The notes under the pieces were generated by a model. It had not been told where the DNA came from. It saw only the letters and a list, made by a program, of their open reading frames with translations, and searched no databases. A program made the translations under genes and the position numbers. From Plakobranchus ocellatus (lineage: Eukaryota; Mollusca; Gastropoda; Plakobranchidae), in assembly GCA_019648995.1 (NCBI GenBank), contig BLXT01000545.1, positions 151,855-174,093 of the forward strand: a DNA stretch of 22,239 nt, read 5' to 3'. Shown here one piece after another: positions 13,101 to 22,003 of the stretch. Positions within the stretch are counted from its first letter, which is position 1. Each line of letters begins with the position of its first letter.

Positions 13101-16100
13101 AGTGGGTACTGGTCCTTGCTCAAGGGTTTCCCACAAACTAAAGATAAAAAATTATCTCATCTTAGTATATTAAACAGGGGCAAAAATGACTCATTTTCCA
13201 AATAAATAGCTTTCTGTGGACTCTCTATGGATTTCCCAAATAAATGAAAATGGTTTCTTTTATCTTAAAGGTTCACTTCCATAACTTGGGACTACATTAA
13301 CACATACTGATTAGACTGCAAGATCTTTGGGAGACACTGCTTCTAGTCTTATTGCCACCGGTTCTAAAGAATTCTCAATTAGGCTTTTGAAGATAGCATT
13401 CCAGTCCCTTTTTAAACACCTGGTAATTTGGGGTATTTTATTGTGCAGTGTTCATCGTTAGAATATGTTTTACAACTCTGTTTGGATGCACATCACACAA
13501 TAACAATCTCCACACTACTAGTTATTCAATAAGCATCACATACTCTGGAACCACTAACACTAACAAGTTTCAGGCGGAAAAAACAGCGTTTTTATTTACA
13601 TTTAAAGTTCTTAGTTAGTAAATTGACAATAAAATGTTGAGCAAAATAAAGGACCGAAAAAATTAAGTCTTTTAGTGAAGGATTATCACTAAACCAGAGA
13701 CTGTTGCAAAGAAAGCATTCTATTTACCCTGGTTATTTTCTTGTGGGTTTGAAATATATTTTGAGTCTGAGGAAAATATATGCGGTTGGTGATGAAAGGG
13801 TTAATCAGCTATGAGCTACAGAGCTGTAGAATTTTAACTCACCTCCCATTTGCAAACTCTGCCATGACATTTCCAGCAGAGGTGAATGTAAGTATAGGCA
13901 GGAGGGCAAAAGGCAGCTGCATAGACATGAGAACATTGAGTAAGTCATTGAGTTTTGTCAAGTCGTTCATGCTGGAGAAGATGGCGATGAGGATGGTTGG
14001 CAGGATGGCAATTGAGCGGGTCAAAAGCACTCGTTGCCACCTCTTCCAAGTCAGATTAAGAAATCCCTGAGGATGCAAAGCATCAAAATATATTTAGGGG
14101 GTCAACAATAGCAAAAAAAAAAAACCACCCATTTTGTCAAGAAAGCAAGTTTACATGTGAGTTTACGGATTCTTTACAAAAAGAAATTAAATGGTGATCA
14201 TGGGCAGATCAAATTTCTAATATTGAAGAAAATAAAGACCATACAAAAACCTAATTCGAAATGATGCAAATTTTCATACAGCTGAAACATAGAGGTGCCT
14301 GCCTTCAATTTAACGAAAACGTGATTAAAACTTTATATTGAAAGTTTGGTTAAAATCATGTCTGTTTTTTTTTAAGTAATGAATCCATGAACTTTGATGA
14401 TAAAATGCAACACTGTGCTTACCTCCATCACAAATTGGCCTGTGTAGGTTCCGGTCATTGTAGAACTTTGGCCAGCCGCTAAAATCCCCACTGCCCAGAT
14501 ATACATGGCTGCATTGCCAAATTCACAGCCTAAGAAAACCCCCTAATGTATGAGAAAAAAAAAGGGCATTAAATGCCTCATAAGCATTCGCTTATTACAT
14601 GTACAGTATTATTATCACTATTGTACTGTGTTTGCATTAAGGAGTAAATAATTTATGTATGACAAGAATTTTTCATTTGTATCATCTCCAAAAAAAAAAA
14701 TGACTTGCAACCTAGTTGACTTTTACTTGTTTTTAAAGGAAATATATGGACAAAAAAAAAGACCATGGACATGAAATGTTATGATTAAAGGACAAGCTAT
14801 CTTACTTTTTTTATAGCACCTCTGGTTTAAAGACCAAATTAAAATGCAATCTTTCTTTTAAAATGATATTACAAATAATGTATACTGAAATATATTGTTA
14901 TCTAATGCCATCTATTTTTACCTATACAAATAAATTTAGTGATTTAGATAATTTACAAAACGTCATGTTTTTGGGCTGGATCTAAAAGCTCCCAGGAGGA
15001 CCCTTTTTCATGACAAGGAAATAATATGGGGAAGGCTCTTTTTTCCATGTCTTTAAAAAAAAGAATTGAGCTTGATTTGTATTGATCACAATAATAAGAC
15101 GGTGAAAAGAAATTGGAAAGAAGAAATAAAAGACAAAAAAAACCCCAAAGTCTCACTGACAGCAGAATTATGGTTTTCAAGGAAATGCTTCTTACCCCCC
15201 TATAGATGTCAACTTCCAAGTCAGAAACCTGAAAATCATAACAATTTGAAATACTTAATACAATTAATATGCAGTAAATTGAGTGGCTAAGAAAAAAAGA
15301 AAAATTGAGCACTAAAAATAATTTGCAAAATATATTCTGACTAGTTATTTTGATCAGCTACTAACCATTATTAAGATCCAATTCAATTGACTAAATCAGA
15401 TAAGAAAGAAATCCACTTGCACCAACTCTAGAATTTTCATGCACTTCAATTCTGAATGTGTATGGACAGAGTTGTCCTTAAATTAGCTCCCATCAAGCTT
15501 CAAGAAGAGGCTTTTGATGAAATCTCAACCATACCATCCATTGCATCAGCGAGAATTAAGCTTTTGGAGAAATTTCTACTACAACCGTCACAGACATTGC
15601 TGTTCAAAAGTAACAAAGAATCCTTATTTTCAAAATAGACTTCCCCAGCTTATGTCCCTGCATTAGTCATAATTCCATTGCAACCTGAAGAAAAACTCCA
15701 TTTACTCTTACATGAATAGTTTATGACATCACTAAGGTATAATAAATTAGTCTGTATAATTCCATATATCCCAAATCATATTGATATTTATACAGCTGTT
15801 TTACAATTTACACAGATTTGCAGAAGTTTTCTTTGGGAAAAGAAAAAAAAATCCTATAAAAATTCGAAACATGCAGACCATTGCTGAATCATGAAAAAAT
15901 CAGTTGTTACTAATATTGGTGTTAATCGCAACAAAAACAATTGAACATTATACTAAATATGGGAAGTTACAGTTACAGTTAACACATAATTAAATACCGA
16001 GTAGAAACTTCAGTGAGAGCAGCATATTTAACTCACATTAAAAACACTTGCATGGGGGTTGCCATTTGTCACGCAATTGTTATACTGTTGTGAAAAAAAG

Positions 16101-19100
16101 AAAGATAAAAATTGACCATTATTTTACATGATTATACTGATAATGGATCTATATGGTCAATATGAGAGAATGATACAAGGAAATGCATGGGGCATGAGCA
16201 ATAAAGAATAGACTGACAGAGATAGTGAAGTGAGCGTTGTAGAGTATTGAAAAGTGCAGAAGACAGTGAAGAAGGAAAAAAAAAGGAAGAAAAGTTAACA
16301 GAAGAGGTTGAAGGAAAGAATATGAAGAGAGAAAGAAACAATGAAGAGGAAACCCCTGTGAGGGACAATAATATGCTACACCATATAAATAAAAAAGGAT
16401 ATAATTTTACATATTATATTAGAGAAAAAGGTCTTTCAAAGCAAATTGTTTGCTCTTAATGAAACACTAATATCACATTCCAAGCTGTCAATAAATGAGA
16501 AGCTTCTTCTTTTTTATCTACTTTTTACATATTAACATGGAAGATTAGATTACAGCCTCAGTCAAAATTGTTAGATTGTTTATATGGATAGGCTTTGAAT
16601 CATAAACCAAAAGATTGGAACACCAAAGTGGGAATGGCATTATACAACTTTTTAGATGCGAATGAAGTGGTAAAGGATGAGCAATATAAATATGGAATAT
16701 TCTGATACAAAATTTGCTGCATCAAGTTTGTTTTTTTTTCACTTTAATAATAAGTATTGTTGAATTATTTTGTTTTAACATATGAGCAGATATTTCAAGT
16801 AATTTTAATGTGGTACAGAAAGCCATTAAACATTTATCCAAGACTGAATATCTTTTTGTATGCTAAAGAAAAAATGAACCGACTAGTTTTGTATCTCAAT
16901 GCCTCATATATTCATTAAACTCAGTTTTAAAAAAATGGAACAGATTTTGTCATCCATATTACTTTGATGTAAATCTCAAGAAGACCTTTTAATGTTAAAT
17001 TGAATTTGTGAAGCAAAATAAATGAGAAGATTCTGAACCTAAAATCAAACAAAAAACATCTTGCAAAGCTAACTCACCACTGTTTTAGCATTTTGACCAT
17101 AGAACCCCTCTGCAAACACAGAGACAACAAACAAATTGATGATGAATGAGACAAAAAGAGCAATGGCTGCCTCAATGAAGAAATACTTGTTGGCTTCCCT
17201 GATCTCTCCACGTTTGCTACGATCAACATCTCTAGACTGAAACATTTAAAGGAATAAAAGCTTAATTCACTTGACAAATACACCATAAAGAGGAGATTTT
17301 TTATAAATGATCTGTCTTTTGACATATCTAGATATGACAGAAGCAACTAAACTTGAATTAGATAAAGCAAATTATTTGTAATTTTGAAGTTCAGACTTGA
17401 GTAGGTTTTGACAATCCTCAATACTTTAAAGATACTATAATTAGAACTGAAAACTGGTTTCTAAATACCAAACATTTCAAACTACTTTGTCCAGTATAAC
17501 ATTATCATTCACAATAAATGTTCTTAACAATCATACTATCATGAATGTGCTATTGTTTTTTCAACATGTGAGGTAATTGAATTATGAAAGACTTCCATGC
17601 CCATATTCTCCCATAATATACTGGACGAGTCTTTCTTGTTCAAGTATTTTGCACATAGATCATAGATTCTGGCAAAGCCAATATTTCCAAAAAAAAGTTA
17701 TTGAGTTCATCCAAATAAACTAAGATATGATTTAGGAGTCATTTTAAAATCATAGCCATAGTAGAATATGATAACAGGACACCATGCCCCTACGTGCCAT
17801 TGCTACTGTCAGTTGGTCTATGTTTCTATTACTCATTGTGTTCTATTTAGAGTACCCACCTTTACTAGAGCAGAGTGGAGGTATATATTGTGCGGCATAA
17901 TAATTGCACCAACGACACCTACGGCCTGGAGCAGCTCCTCATGCCCACAATTCTCACAATATGGTAAAAACATGCCCTTCATAACTTGGCCTTGGTCAGG
18001 GGCCACACGCACATACTATATATGAATAATATAAAAATAAAAATAAAAAAACTAAGATATTGTAGCCAGGAAAGTGTATCCTAGACTTTCATCCAGGTAA
18101 AAAGAATCTTATTACCAGTATTCTGCTCAGGGTTTCAAAATTATTCTTGCAGAAGTAATGTCCAAGCACAAATATTTTGAGAAACATGTTTCAGCATTTT
18201 TAGGTGAAATGTCTAATAGGCTTAAAGGGTATTCTCTTATTGGGACTTTGCATTTGAAAACATACGAATACTTACTTAGGTTCAACAGAATACTATTTAA
18301 CAACTCCAGCTCAATATGGACCCCAACCCTACCTTAAATGCAAATGATTTGGGTTTTTGTAGTACATATTAAGCGTTCTTATATTTGAATACCCATGTAA
18401 GCATGTAAAGTCCATACACTTGAAAATTAAAAAACAAACTGACCTCATATCCAAACATGAGAGCCATGACGGTGATGAGAAAGGCAAAAAATGCCTCAAG
18501 TTTACGCAGGCCATAGCGATCCAGTAAAAGAAAAGTGAAAGTATCTGCAATTGTGATAAGTACACCTGCCCACAATGGAATCCTGAGGATGTAGGCAATC
18601 ACAGTTATTTGTTGTCTGTGACAGTATAAACACATTTGTCAAAGATGAAATAAATATTTGGAGTTTTGGAAAATACTTGTGCCCTTTATTTGATTTATTT
18701 CGTTTCTATGCTTGCTTTATAATATTATTTATTTCATTCAAATATTCTAAAGCATAGTTGACAGAGAGTGTTTTAAAAATGTACATTTTAAAGATGTAAC
18801 CTATCCATTCTTTTCTCACAAATTCACATGTGCTTCAGTTGTCTTTACCTAAAGCTAAGCAAATTATAATTGTAAATCATGTCTGTCATCATATTGATAT
18901 GTTATGCTGTGATCAGTTCTTAATATAAGCATATTGATAAAAAAAGAAATTGAAATCAATTTTCACTTAGAGAAACCAATCAAAACTACTTTTTGTGACT
19001 GATGAAAACATTTTTTTATCATGCAAATATCTTAATACTTGTTATTACAAACTTATGAAGCCCATTATAATTACCTTCTCATGAACTATGAACGCTTTAT

Positions 19101-22003
19101 TGTCTTGATTTAGTGAGCAAGATATGGTCATGGTTTGCTTGAATATTTAATAATCTTCTAATTGATGATATTACCTCCAGTTTGTTTTTTTTGCCATGTT
19201 TTTCTGCCTTGCCCAATGAAATACAGTATTGGTAGAGTTAAGAGTATGAGTAATGGCAGATCCAAATAAACAATGTACTTTATCTGGCCATGGCAGTTTC
19301 TAATATCTTACTGATCTTTGCATGAAATTATCCAAACATTTGGTTTCTGTAGCTGCTTTGGTTATGAGGAAATAATGCATCCTCTTGTGCACAGCTCTTT
19401 TCCATCTGCAAGATTTCGGTCACTCAAGTCTAATTTAAGGAAATTTTAATCAGAACAAATGAACTTACCTGCCAGAAGAAAGAAGGAAAAAGGCAATGGC
19501 AGTACCAATGACTTCCTGCATGTCCGATCCAATGATAGCAATTTCCACCATGAGCCAGAGAATCATCCGCGGCACTCTGTTGTAGCGTTGGCTGCAAACC
19601 TCTGCTAGATGCTGGCCGGTGACAACACCAAGGCGAGCTGAGAGTCGCTGCATCAGCAGGCCTAAGATAGTTGATGCTAGCAGTACCCATAAGAGCTGTA
19701 CAGAAAAAATATCAATAGCAAAATCAACCCACAAGAGAGCATAGAGTTAATGACGAAAATACACAAATGATACCATGAGATTTCTTTGATTGCTCAAAAA
19801 CCAAGAAAATCTCATATTTAGAAAAAGAAACAAACACTCTCTCTCTCTCTCAGACAAAAGTTTTTACTGATATAAAGGTATCACACGCTACATCTCCTGA
19901 AGCTGTGCAGATTGGCTGAGGAAAAATTAAGTCCCTTACAAAGCATGAAGTAGGATTTTTTAGGCAAAATTATGTTAAAAATGGTATAGGATTTCAAGTA
20001 AATCAAGCCCTTAATAAACAAGTGCTTTAGGATAAGAGAGCTGTGAAGTTTTTAATTTTTATCGTTTCAGCACAAGTTACCGAAAGTCAAACAAGCTTGT
20101 TTGCTTCCACTGGTTTTCTTCCATAGTCACAACTGCTTATGACCTAATCATCATCTTCAAGTATAATTAGAATGGACCTAACCCAGGCCTTTGCCTACCA
20201 TTATGGCACAAAGAGCCTCGTTTCAGTAAAGATTTTGACACCTTACCTTAAACCCTGCTGTGGCTCCTGACTGAAGGTCAGACTCAATGTTTCCAGGATC
20301 AAGGTAAGCAATGCTCATCAGAAAGCCAGGCCCTGTAAAAGCCCATAACTTGCGAAAACTGAATGTCTGGTACTGTTGTGGGATGGGATAAGGAAAGGGG
20401 TGAGGAAAACAAAAAATTAAGTTTTCTGAAAGTGAAAGCAAAAGACAAGAGTGATACTTTAACTTTTAAACATTGGAAGTGTGGTTTTTTTGCTTTTGTT
20501 TTTATATAAAAAAAATACTGCTCCAACTGGCTATTAACTGACCAACCTTAAAGAAAGGAATCCTCCAAAGAGCCAAAAAAAGAAAGTGTCTCTGCAACCT
20601 TTACACTCCCACCTCCTATACCGCTACCCTTAAAATAAAATAAAGACCCAAAATATCAGATTGTAAAATCCATGATTTAAGGGCATGTGCTGTCAAATAG
20701 GGTGAAAATTTTTATTTCGGTATTTTTGATGTTTTTGGCTTGATTGGTGTATGTGTTTGGGTCAAATTAGACAATGGATGGTGAAGAACAAACTCTTTTG
20801 ATAAATTACGTAACATGTATGGTGGCCATCTTGGATTTTTTAAACGTAAACAGTTCTTTTTATAAAACTTTTTTTTTTTTTAATTTGTCAGAAATTTGGC
20901 ATGAAGCATCTTAGAAGCCACATAAATATTCCTATAGAAAGGTTTTTCGATTCATAAATTTTTCTTCTCACAAAGCATGAACAAAATTTAGCATACTGAC
21001 ATCTTTCAAATTTCTCACAATTTTCTACACTTGAACAGTGCTAACTCCAAAATAAAAAAATGCTGCAGCTAAATTGCTCTAACCTCAGATTAATAGGTGT
21101 AAGTGTATGCTGTGTGAAAATTTCAGGTCATTTTGATACAAAGCAAAAAAGTTTTATGGATTTTAGTGCAAAAAAGGTCAATTTTGAGAAAAAGGACAAT
21201 AAAGAATTTTGAGTAAAGAGGAAAAAACATAGAACTCCCCTTTCTAAAACTCAAACTATGACCTGAAAAAATTGTTGGTTTTTTTCCATAAATTCCGCCT
21301 TTTAACTATAGAAAAATGGTTGAGGAAGCCAAATATGCCAATCTCTAAAACGGACCAAAAATCACCCTAACATGAATATTTGATGGCACATGCCCTTAAA
21401 CCCAGAAACCTCACAGTGATCAGTTCAATACCTCAGCAACTGAGATATCTTATGACCTGGAGGAGGAAGTTTAAGCGCTGGATATCAGAATGAAAAATTG
21501 ACAGTCTATGGATGGATCTGCTCACCAATTTAATAGATCATGGATGGGTTAAGAAATAACAATGGGAAGATATAGAAATAAATCGACAAATACACACACG
21601 CCTGGGGATATGATAATCACTCACATATTTACATAAACAAATTAAAAACATTTATCTGAAATTCCATTCAGTGGTTTGAGCGATGGCACTGAAATTATGA
21701 AAAGCAATACTTTTTTATCCTGTGCCTAGAGAGTTTTAATTGCAAATTAAACCAAAAAAAAAGCCATCTGAAGAGGTGAGAAAACCGAGTGATTTTTGCT
21801 TCTTTTTTTTTTTTTTTTTTTTTAACGACACCCTAAACATTAGGACTCATCTCAAAATATCTACAGATGGATCGACTTACATTGTCTGCATCAGGAATGG
21901 TTATCTTCTCGTTAAAATAAGTGGAGGCAGCAGTGGAATTGCCCCGTTTGCCGTTTTGAATGCCATCTTGTTTTGCATCTTCGCTATGGCTTAGGTCATT
22001 CAT
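4043..22003 (-). CDS. SLC11A2-like: NRAMP/SLC11 divalent metal-proton symporter (DMT1-like), 13 coding exons
   Basis: The product moves Fe2+, Mn2+ and related ions with protons across the plasma or endosomal membrane (known for the family). Coding segments on the minus strand: 22003-21881, 20372-20247, 19695-19469, 18582-18444, 18015-17860, 17236-17078, 16084-16037, 15228-15196, 14542-14423, 14066-13843, 12537-12381, 12006-11956, 4132-4043. All introns are GT-AG and all phases agree, giving 550 residues. Residues 66-69 are DPGN in unwound TM1, and residues 242-247 are AIIMPH in TM6; these include the metal ligands known in the family. C225 and C228 lie in the loop before TM6. TM8 carries the [14 protein letters not shown] block, and TM10 has LQLPFALIP-like sequence (here [15 protein letters not shown]). 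Similarity to vertebrate DMT1 runs from about residue 29 to the end of TM12. The start at 22003 is the first in-frame ATG of the exon. The join is my own reading and no transcript was available. The least certain part is the last exon. Confidence 0.93.
5690..5711. repeat. Poly(T) run of 22
   Basis: Homopolymer in intron 12. No flanking duplication was seen that would mark a retroposed copy. Confidence 0.9.
8254..8273. repeat. Alternating purine-pyrimidine tract (GTGCGCG type)
   Basis: Twenty bases alternate perfectly between purine and pyrimidine and include several CpG steps, in an otherwise CpG-poor, AT-rich intron. Such tracts can adopt Z-DNA. Related GTGTGAG sequence precedes it. Confidence 0.75.
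9251..9274. repeat. Short (CTAGAT)n-like repeat with perfect inverted repeat
   Basis: TCTAGATC-TT-GATCTAGA (9251-9268) is a perfect 8-base inverted repeat with a two-base spacer, followed by a further GATCTAG unit. Isolated CTAGAT motifs occur over the preceding 150 bases. Dense CTAGAT repeats are, from memory, frequent in some gastropod genomes. Confidence 0.7.
10456..10472. repeat. Poly(A) run of 17
   Basis: Homopolymer in intron 12, with a second shorter A run just after it. No retroposon body was recognised upstream. Confidence 0.85.
10991..11023. repeat. Poly(T) run followed by G-run
   Basis: Nineteen T bases are followed by AGTGT and nine G bases, in intron 12. The arrangement looks like slippage-prone low-complexity DNA; no element was recognised around it. 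Confidence 0.85.
11944..11955 (-). other. Read-through extension of exon 12 with in-frame stop
   Basis: If the exon 12 donor is skipped, the frame continues GTA AGT ATC and ends at TGA (11946-11944). This adds Val-Ser-Ile only and would end the protein at 524 residues, directly after TM12. The minus strand downstream would then act as an alternative 3' UTR. Vertebrate DMT1 also makes two C-termini by alternative 3' exons; whether this gene does so is inference. Confidence 0.4.
11956..12006 (-). CDS. SLC11A2-like: NRAMP coding exon 12: end of TM12 (51 nt)
   Basis: The exon encodes 17 residues, [17 protein letters not shown], corresponding to vertebrate GWQCLIALGMSFLDCGHT. The acceptor is AATTTCTGCAG and the donor GTAAGT, phase 0. 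If the donor is not used the frame runs on for Val-Ser-Ile and then stops at 11944-11946, giving a 524-residue product that ends just after TM12. Both outcomes are plausible. Confidence 0.85.
12007..12380 (-). other. Intron 11
   Basis: GT-AG intron of 374 bases (GTAAGA to CTGCAG) with A-runs. Nothing else is seen in it. Confidence 0.9.
12381..12537 (-). CDS. SLC11A2-like: NRAMP coding exon 11: TM11 and most of TM12
   Basis: After completing the Arg codon, the exon encodes 52 residues, [20 protein letters not shown] then [20 protein letters not shown] and [12 protein letters not shown]. The first part is TM11 (vertebrate INMYFVVVYV) and the second the start of TM12. The acceptor is TTTTTCCGCAG after a long pyrimidine tract and the donor GTAAGA, phase 0. 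TM11 and TM12 are less conserved across the family, but the FANG-R-RMK junction and hydrophobic pattern fit well. Confidence 0.94.
12538..13842 (-). other. Intron 10
   Basis: GT-AG intron of 1,305 bases (GTGAGT to CCGCAG). It is less AT-rich than neighbouring introns and carries the degenerate direct repeat at 12888-13135 and a small hairpin at 12679-12704 (ATGGAGG/CCTCCAT, 12-base loop). Open frames on both strands near 12719-13034 overlap the repeat and show no known domain. Confidence 0.9.
12888..13135 (-). repeat. Degenerate direct repeat, possibly SINE-derived
   Basis: Two copies about 139 bases apart share CCTAG-ACT-TCA-ATG and ACCTGTT-TGAAA-TCC (plus strand, starting at 12891 and 13030), roughly 75-80% identical over about 38 bases with weaker similarity beyond. 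On the minus strand the segment ahead of the outer copy (TTGAGCAAGG, then TACCCACTTATTCCCC) resembles the generic tail of invertebrate SINEs of the GGGCAAGG...ACCCAC type, as I remember them. The repeat is old and has no visible poly(A) or pol III box. It sits in intron 10. Confidence 0.4.
13843..14066 (-). CDS. SLC11A2-like: NRAMP coding exon 10: TM9-TM10
   Basis: The exon encodes 74 residues plus two bases of an Arg codon. It starts [20 protein letters not shown], continues through TM9 ([10 protein letters not shown]) and TM10 ([20 protein letters not shown]) and ends VMAEFANG. All segments align with vertebrate DMT1. The acceptor is GCATCCTCAG and the donor GTGAGT, phase 2. The N-L-T in GFLNLT looks like a sequon but lies on the cytosolic side in the family topology, so it is probably not used. 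Confidence 0.97.
14067..14422 (-). other. Intron 9
   Basis: GT-AG intron of 356 bases (GTAAGC to CCTCAG). Plain AT-rich sequence. Confidence 0.9.
14423..14542 (-). CDS. SLC11A2-like: NRAMP coding exon 9: TM8
   Basis: The exon encodes 40 residues (338-377): [20 protein letters not shown], then [20 protein letters not shown]. The [10 protein letters not shown](S/T)GQFVMEG block is one of the most conserved NRAMP signatures (the transport motif in the TM8-TM9 region). The acceptor is CATACATTAG and the donor GTAAGC, phase 0. No frame break is seen. Confidence 0.97.
14543..15195 (-). other. Intron 8
   Basis: GT-AG intron of 653 bases (GTAAGA to CATTAG). AT-rich; nothing recognised. Confidence 0.88.
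15196..15228 (-). CDS. SLC11A2-like: NRAMP coding exon 8: micro-exon (33 nt) before TM8
   Basis: The exon encodes 11 residues, [11 protein letters not shown], matching the vertebrate STLAVDIYKG segment just before TM8. The acceptor is ATGATTTTCAG and the donor GTAAGA, with five G bases before the donor; phase 0 at both ends. Its first two residues complete an N-V-S glycosylation sequon with the last Asn of exon 7. It is needed to restore the conserved YRGGVFLGC junction with exon 9, which is the main argument for it. Confidence 0.9.
15229..16036 (-). other. Intron 7
   Basis: GT-AG intron of 808 bases (GTGAGT to TTTCAG). A short plus-strand frame at 15456-15638 has no recognisable motif. Confidence 0.88.
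16037..16084 (-). CDS. SLC11A2-like: NRAMP coding exon 7: small extracellular-loop exon (48 nt)
   Basis: The exon encodes 16 residues, [16 protein letters not shown], aligning with the vertebrate VCTNTSSPHAGLF segment of the TM7-TM8 loop. The acceptor is TTTTTTTCACAACAG with a good pyrimidine tract, and the donor is GTGAGT. It is phase 0 at both ends, so it can be skipped without a frame change. The shared Cys, Asn and PHA residues and the exact phase fit make it secure despite its size. Confidence 0.9.
16085..17077 (-). other. Intron 6
   Basis: GT-AG intron of 993 bases (GTGAGT to AACAG). It contains a purine-rich stretch near 16250-16350 on the plus strand, which gives a charged Lys/Glu-rich chance frame. 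Confidence 0.9.
17078..17236 (-). CDS. SLC11A2-like: NRAMP coding exon 6: TM7
   Basis: The exon encodes 53 residues (258-310). [20 protein letters not shown] corresponds to the vertebrate SRQVNRNN...REANKYFF block. It is followed by the hydrophobic TM7 ([20 protein letters not shown]) and ends GQNAKTV. The acceptor is AAATGTTTCAG and the donor GTGAGT, both phase 0. Immediately before the chosen donor another GTG triplet offers a weaker GT, but GTGAGT fits the consensus better. Confidence 0.95.
17237..17859 (-). other. Intron 5
   Basis: GT-AG intron of 623 bases (GTGGGT to TTTCAG). A perfect 14-base palindrome CATATCTAGATATG lies at 17323-17336; nothing else is seen. Confidence 0.9.
17860..18015 (-). 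CDS. SLC11A2-like: NRAMP coding exon 5: loop 5-6 and TM6 with MPHN motif
   Basis: The exon encodes 52 residues (206-257). It starts [20 protein letters not shown], followed by C228, and ends [20 protein letters not shown]242 and M245 of A-I-I-M are the TM6 metal-coordinating positions of the family, and H247 follows in the proton-coupling helix. C225 and C228 match the Cys pair (CSGC) of vertebrate DMT1. The acceptor is CATATATAG and the donor GTGGGT, both phase 0. The family usually has Met or Leu after MPHN; here it is Ile, a conservative change. Confidence 0.96.
18016..18443 (-). other. Intron 4
   Basis: GT-AG intron of 428 bases (GTCAGT to TATAG). Nothing recognised. Confidence 0.9.
18444..18582 (-). 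CDS. SLC11A2-like: NRAMP coding exon 4: TM4-TM5
   Basis: The exon encodes 46 residues after the shared Arg: [15 protein letters not shown], then [15 protein letters not shown], then MALMFGYE. This is the conserved TM4-loop-TM5 region. The acceptor is CATCCTCAG. The donor is GTCAGT, a slightly unusual but acceptable GTNAGT, phase 0. Reading past the donor gives unrelated residues and then a stop, which supports the exon end. Confidence 0.96.
18583..19468 (-). other. Intron 3
   Basis: GT-AG intron of 886 bases (GTAAGT to CCTCAG). AT-rich; nothing recognised. Confidence 0.9.
19469..19695 (-). CDS. SLC11A2-like: NRAMP coding exon 3: TM2-TM3
   Basis: The exon encodes 75 residues plus two bases of an Arg codon, from [12 protein letters not shown] to FFLLSSG. 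It contains the near-invariant family blocks [19 protein letters not shown] and [19 protein letters not shown], covering TM2 and TM3. The acceptor is CTGTACAG and the donor GTAAGT, phase 2. The split Arg codon (AG/G) is completed by exon 4, reproducing the conserved GRIPLW junction. Confidence 0.97.
19696..20246 (-). other. Intron 2
   Basis: GT-AG intron of 551 bases (GTAAGG to TACAG) carrying the CT microsatellite at 19837-19851. Confidence 0.9.
19837..19851. repeat. (CT)n microsatellite in intron 2
   Basis: A pure 15-base CT run lies in intron 2, too far from the exon 3 or exon 2 borders to be a splice pyrimidine tract. Confidence 0.85.
20247..20372 (-). CDS. SLC11A2-like: NRAMP coding exon 2: TM1 with DPGN metal-binding motif
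   Basis: The exon encodes 42 residues (42-83), from [12 protein letters not shown] to [25 protein letters not shown] is the NRAMP TM1 signature, and D66 and N69 of DPGN are the family's metal ligands. The acceptor is CCCACAACAG and the donor GTAAGG, phase 0 at both ends. A second AG six bases inside the exon (after TACCAG) could act as an in-frame tandem acceptor and would drop residues YQ. Confidence 0.97.
20677..21399. mobile_element. Non-autonomous DNA transposon (MITE-like) with terminal inverted repeats and TTAA ends
   Basis: The left end reads TTTAAGGGCATGTGC then TCAAATA; the right end is its inverse with two mismatches in about 24 bases. Similarity continues weakly inward for about 70 bases: both arms share TAGGGTGA and TTGGCTT, with a 10-base insertion in the right arm. 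TTAA occurs at both outer edges (20677-20680 and 21396-21399), which is the target-site duplication known for piggyBac-like elements, though here it may be part of the repeat. The interior is AT-rich and non-coding, about 0.7 kb, with no transposase frame. It lies in intron 1 and does not disturb any exon. The family name is not certain. Confidence 0.72.
21803..21823. repeat. Poly(T) run of 21 in intron 1
   Basis: On the minus strand this is an A-run about 60 bases inside intron 1 from the exon 1 donor. It has no coding meaning, although a plus-strand frame passes through it. Confidence 0.9.
21881..22003 (-). CDS. SLC11A2-like: NRAMP coding exon 1: start codon and cytosolic N-terminus
   Basis: This exon encodes 41 residues, [12 protein letters not shown] to IPDADN, and ends at the donor GTAAGT in phase 0. 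The last dozen residues ([11 protein letters not shown]) match the vertebrate DMT1 motif ATYFNEKISIP just before TM1, so the exon is secure. The rest is a low-complexity hydrophilic tail, as usual in the family. The reading frame stays open upstream of the ATG with no other in-frame ATG as far as 22068. The start at 22003 is therefore the best local choice, but an upstream coding exon cannot be excluded. Confidence 0.88.

Larger units (their letters stand above)
20373..21880 (-). other. Intron 1 (first visible)
   Basis: GT-AG intron of 1,508 bases (GTAAGT to AACAG). Nearly half of it is the inverted-repeat element at 20677-21399; a T-run lies at 21803-21823. Confidence 0.9.

Noticed and set aside
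13780-14070. Plus-strand frame of 96 codons.
   Set aside because: It is the antisense shadow of NRAMP exon 10.
16247-16459. Charged Lys/Glu-rich plus-strand frame of 70 codons.
   Set aside because: It arises from a purine-rich stretch inside intron 6, with no motif.
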